A stretch of DNA of 47,475 bases from Rhodanobacter sp. PCA2 (GTDB lineage: Bacteria; Pseudomonadota; Gammaproteobacteria; Xanthomonadales; Rhodanobacteraceae): the NCBI RefSeq assembly GCF_013620825.1, contig NZ_NJIC01000012.1, forward strand, positions 110,615 to 158,089, given 5' to 3'. The first letter of the stretch is position 1. The number at the start of each line of letters is the position of its first letter. The translations under genes and the position numbers were made by a program. Below, in pieces: positions 45,356 to 47,475 of the stretch. The notes beneath the pieces were generated by a model that did not search any database, was not told where the DNA came from, and worked only from the letters and a program-made list of their open reading frames with translations.

Positions 45356-46579
45356 ATGAGCGATGCGAGCCTCCAGCGCCTGCGCTACCCCGCCTGGTTG
45401 CGGCCGGCGCCGGATTCGGCGGTGGCCAGGCTGCGCGCGGCCGGGCGTGCACCGCGGTTGCAGGCGCTCAACCTGCTGTGGTCGTTCTGGGTGTTCATCA
45501 CGCCGGCATTCTCCGGGGTCGACGCCGGCTTCTGGTGGTCGCTGGGGCTGAGCTACCCGGTGTTCCTGCTGCTGTTCCTGCTGTCGTTCGTGCGGCCGGC
45601 GCGCGAAGCGGGCGCCTGGGCCGGCGCCATGGCCGTGCTGGCCGGCTTGTCCGTGCCGTGGAATCCGGGCGCCTGGACCTATGGCGTCTTTGCCTGCGCG
45701 ATCGTGCCGTACGAGCGCTCGGTGGTCGCCAGCGTCTGCTGGATCGTGCTGATCCAGACTTCGCTGCTGCTGGAAGTGCGCTTGCTGCACTGGCCGTGGT
45801 ACGTGCTGCTGATGGTGGTCTGCGTGTGTTCCAGCGTGGGCCTCGGTTCGCTGGCGGGGCGCGTCAGCAGCCGCAAGGACATCGAATTGCGCCTTTCGCA
45901 CGAGGAGGTGCGGCGCCTGGCCGCCACCGCCGAACGCGAGCGCATCGGCCGCGACCTGCACGACCTGCTGGGACACACGCTGTCGTTGATCACGCTGAAG
46001 CTGGAGTTGTCGCGCAAGCTGTTCGACCGCGATCACGACGCCGCGCGACGCGAATTGGAGGAGGCCGAGCGCGTGGCGCGCCATGCCCTGGCCGAGGTGC
46101 GCAGCGCGGTCAGCGGCATCCGCGCCACCGACCTGGCGGAGGAGCTGGCCTCGGCGCGCCTGCTGCTGGAATCCTCCCTGGTGCGGCTGGAATGCGCGCC
46201 GCTGCCGTCGGCGCTGCCGGCGGAGATCGAGCATGGCCTGGCGCTGGTGCTGCGCGAGGCGGTCACCAACATCGCCCGGCATGCGCAGGCCACGCAGGCG
46301 AGGCTGGCGCTGACGGTGGAGGGCGAACGCCTGCGGCTGCAGGTGGAGGACAACGGCCGCGGCGGCGTCGGCGCGTGCGGCAACGGCCTGGCCGGGATGC
46401 GCGAGCGGGTGCAGGCCATGGGCGGCACGATGCACATCGATTCGCCCCCGCGGGAAGGCACGCGCCTGTGCATCGAGGTGCCGCTGCCGCCGCAGCTTCC
46501 ACGGGAACCGGGCGGCGTGACGGAACCCATGCCCGCGACGCCAATCGACTGGTTGCCGCAGCCGGGTCGCGTCGCATGA
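45356..46579 (+). CDS. DesK-type sensor histidine kinase (first of tandem pair)
   Basis: A 407-residue HPK7-family kinase. About five membrane helices span 37-170 with almost no periplasmic domain, so it probably senses the membrane. DHp domain: ERERIGRDLHDLLGHTLSLI with phospho-acceptor His202. HATPase: N box LREAVTNIARHA, G1 VEDNGRGG and G2 GNGLAGMRERV. A Pro-rich tail of about 30 residues follows the ATPase domain. It starts 20 bases after the permease gene and overlaps the next kinase by four bases. The presumed LuxR-type response regulator would lie beyond the window. Confidence 0.93.
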   Translation: MSDASLQRLRYPAWLRPAPDSAVARLRAAGRAPRLQALNLLWSFWVFITPAFSGVDAGFWWSLGLSYPVFLLLFLLSFVRPAREAGAWAGAMAVLAGLSVPWNPGAWTYGVFACAIVPYERSVVASVCWIVLIQTSLLLEVRLLHWPWYVLLMVVCVCSSVGLGSLAGRVSSRKDIELRLSHEEVRRLAATAERERIGRDLHDLLGHTLSLITLKLELSRKLFDRDHDAARRELEEAERVARHALAEVRSAVSGIRATDLAEELASARLLLESSLVRLECAPLPSALPAEIEHGLALVLREAVTNIARHAQATQARLALTVEGERLRLQVEDNGRGGVGACGNGLAGMRERVQAMGGTMHIDSPPREGTRLCIEVPLPPQLPREPGGVTEPMPATPIDWLPQPGRVA

Positions 46580-47475
46580 TGCCCGCCTTCCTCGCCCGCT
46601 GGTTCACGCCTGCGCCGGACTCCGGCGTGGCCGACGACATCCGCAGCGGCAAGTCGCCTTGGGCGGACAGCGTGCACCTGCTGTGGTCGGTGTGGATCTT
46701 CATCACGCCGCTGTTCGAAGGCGGCGTGAAGGGTTACACCGTCGCCTGGCTGCTGTTCACGCTGGGGTCCTTCCCGCTGTTCCTGCTGCTGGTCGCCAAG
46801 ATCCAGCTGGCGCCGCGGCGCACTGCCCATCGCTACGCCTGGGCGATGGCGGCACTGTGTTTCGTGCTGCTGCCCTGGTATCCCAGCGGCCTCAGCTATT
46901 TCGTCTACGCCTGCGTGATGTTGAATCACTGCCGGATGCCCCTGCGCAGCCAGTTGGTCCAGCTGCTGCTGTTCAACGTCGTGCTGGTGGGGCTGACATG
47001 GTGGATCGGTTATCCGGTCAGCATCATGGTGATCATGCCGGCGTCGGTCCTGGTGATCAGCGTGATCGTGATGGTCGAGCGCATCAACAAGGAAAAGGGC
47101 GCCGCGCTGCGCCTGTCGCAGGACGAGATACGCCGGCTGGCGGTGCTGGCCGAGCGCGAGCGCATCGGCCGCGACCTGCACGACCTGCTGGGCCACACGC
47201 TGTCGCTGGTGACGTTGAAGTCCGAACTGGCGCGCAAGCTGGCGCTGGCCGACCCGCCGCGCGCGCAGCGCGAGATGGAGGAGGTGGAGCGCGTCTCGCG
47301 CCACGCGCTGGCCGAGGTGCGGGCTGCCGTCACCGGGATGCGGCGCAGCGACCTTGCCGCGGAGCTGATCTCCGCGCGGCTGATGCTGGAATCCGCAAAC
47401 ATCGTCTTCGAGGCCGGTACGCCGGCCGTGCTCGACCTGCCAGCGACGCCTCGGTCTCCGCCGGCAGGTCGAGCA
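46576..47475 (+). CDS. DesK-type sensor histidine kinase (second of tandem pair, partial)
   Basis: Paralogue of the preceding kinase in the same frame layout: the N-terminus (RWFTPAPDSGVADDIRSGKS) aligns with RLRYPAWLRPAPDSAVARLR of the first, membrane helices occupy 33-170 and ERERIGRDLHDLLGHTLSLV carries His202. The ATG overlaps the upstream TGA (ATGA). The frame is open to the window end, cut before the HATPase domain. The last ten codons or so (from about 47442) do not look like kinase sequence and appear to be an inverted artefact; up to 47441 the sequence is sound. Confidence 0.9.
   Translation, partial: MMPAFLARWFTPAPDSGVADDIRSGKSPWADSVHLLWSVWIFITPLFEGGVKGYTVAWLLFTLGSFPLFLLLVAKIQLAPRRTAHRYAWAMAALCFVLLPWYPSGLSYFVYACVMLNHCRMPLRSQLVQLLLFNVVLVGLTWWIGYPVSIMVIMPASVLVISVIVMVERINKEKGAALRLSQDEIRRLAVLAERERIGRDLHDLLGHTLSLVTLKSELARKLALADPPRAQREMEEVERVSRHALAEVRAAVTGMRRSDLAAELISARLMLESANIVFEAGTPAVLDLPATPRSPPAGRA
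47429..47475. other. Terminal fold-back (13-bp inverted repeat at window end)
   Basis: TGCTCGACCTGCC (47429-47441) recurs as its reverse complement GGCAGGTCGAGCA (47463-47475), the very last bases. Read in reverse complement, the terminal segment restores kinase-like coding sequence, so this is probably an assembly or read artefact at a contig end. Confidence 0.75.

Overview
The window is a GC-rich chromosomal segment from a gammaproteobacterium of the Xanthomonadales group; a Rhodanobacteraceae-type genome (Rhodanobacter/Dyella/Luteibacter-like) is my best guess. This rests on gene order (pyrH-frr-uppS-cdsA-dxr-rseP-bamA-lpxD-fabZ-lpxA-lpxB; thrS-infC-rpmI-rplT-pheS-pheT-ihfA-merR), an Oar-like TonB-dependent protein, SerA paired with a D-2-hydroxyglutarate dehydrogenase, and GGGATTCG-type intergenic repeats. 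No prophage, insertion sequence, integron or CRISPR array is visible; almost everything is core chromosome.

Layout. 1-11743 (minus strand): an envelope-biogenesis operon reading leftward from pyrH to a truncated lpxB, covering UMP kinase, ribosome recycling, undecaprenyl-PP and CDP-diacylglycerol synthesis, the MEP pathway, site-2 proteolysis, outer-membrane protein assembly and the first lipid A steps. 11875-14353: Fe superoxide dismutase, divergent from a monothiol glutaredoxin, an SDR protein and a MarC membrane protein. 14354-20986: a structured non-coding stretch, then two large TonB-dependent outer-membrane receptors. 21122-26129: the nucleotidase PpnN, tRNA-Asn, a lone minor pilin, uvrB, tRNA-Val and a HemJ-like membrane protein. 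26140-27147: a UDP-glucuronate 4-epimerase on the minus strand.

27203-35157: the classical translation cluster, with regulatory structure in its leaders: a possible thrS attenuator with a Thr-containing leader peptide, an ATC start codon on infC, a perfect -10 ahead of rpmI-rplT and a strong terminator before pheS. 35249-41619: tRNA-Pro, an unrecognised HEEVE-motif protein with a histone-like tail, serA divergent from D-2-hydroxyglutarate dehydrogenase, a repeat-filled gap, prolyl aminopeptidase behind a hairpin that hides its ribosome binding site, upp and a PsiF-repeat protein. 41810-47475: a class III aminotransferase, then an ABC exporter whose genes run on into two tandem DesK-type sensor kinases, the second cut by the window end.

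The most unusual signals are non-coding: a family of about 50-base palindromic elements with at least four copies, paired leader structures, a possible operator palindrome ahead of the ABC/kinase operon, and a fold-back at the right edge that looks like an assembly artefact.
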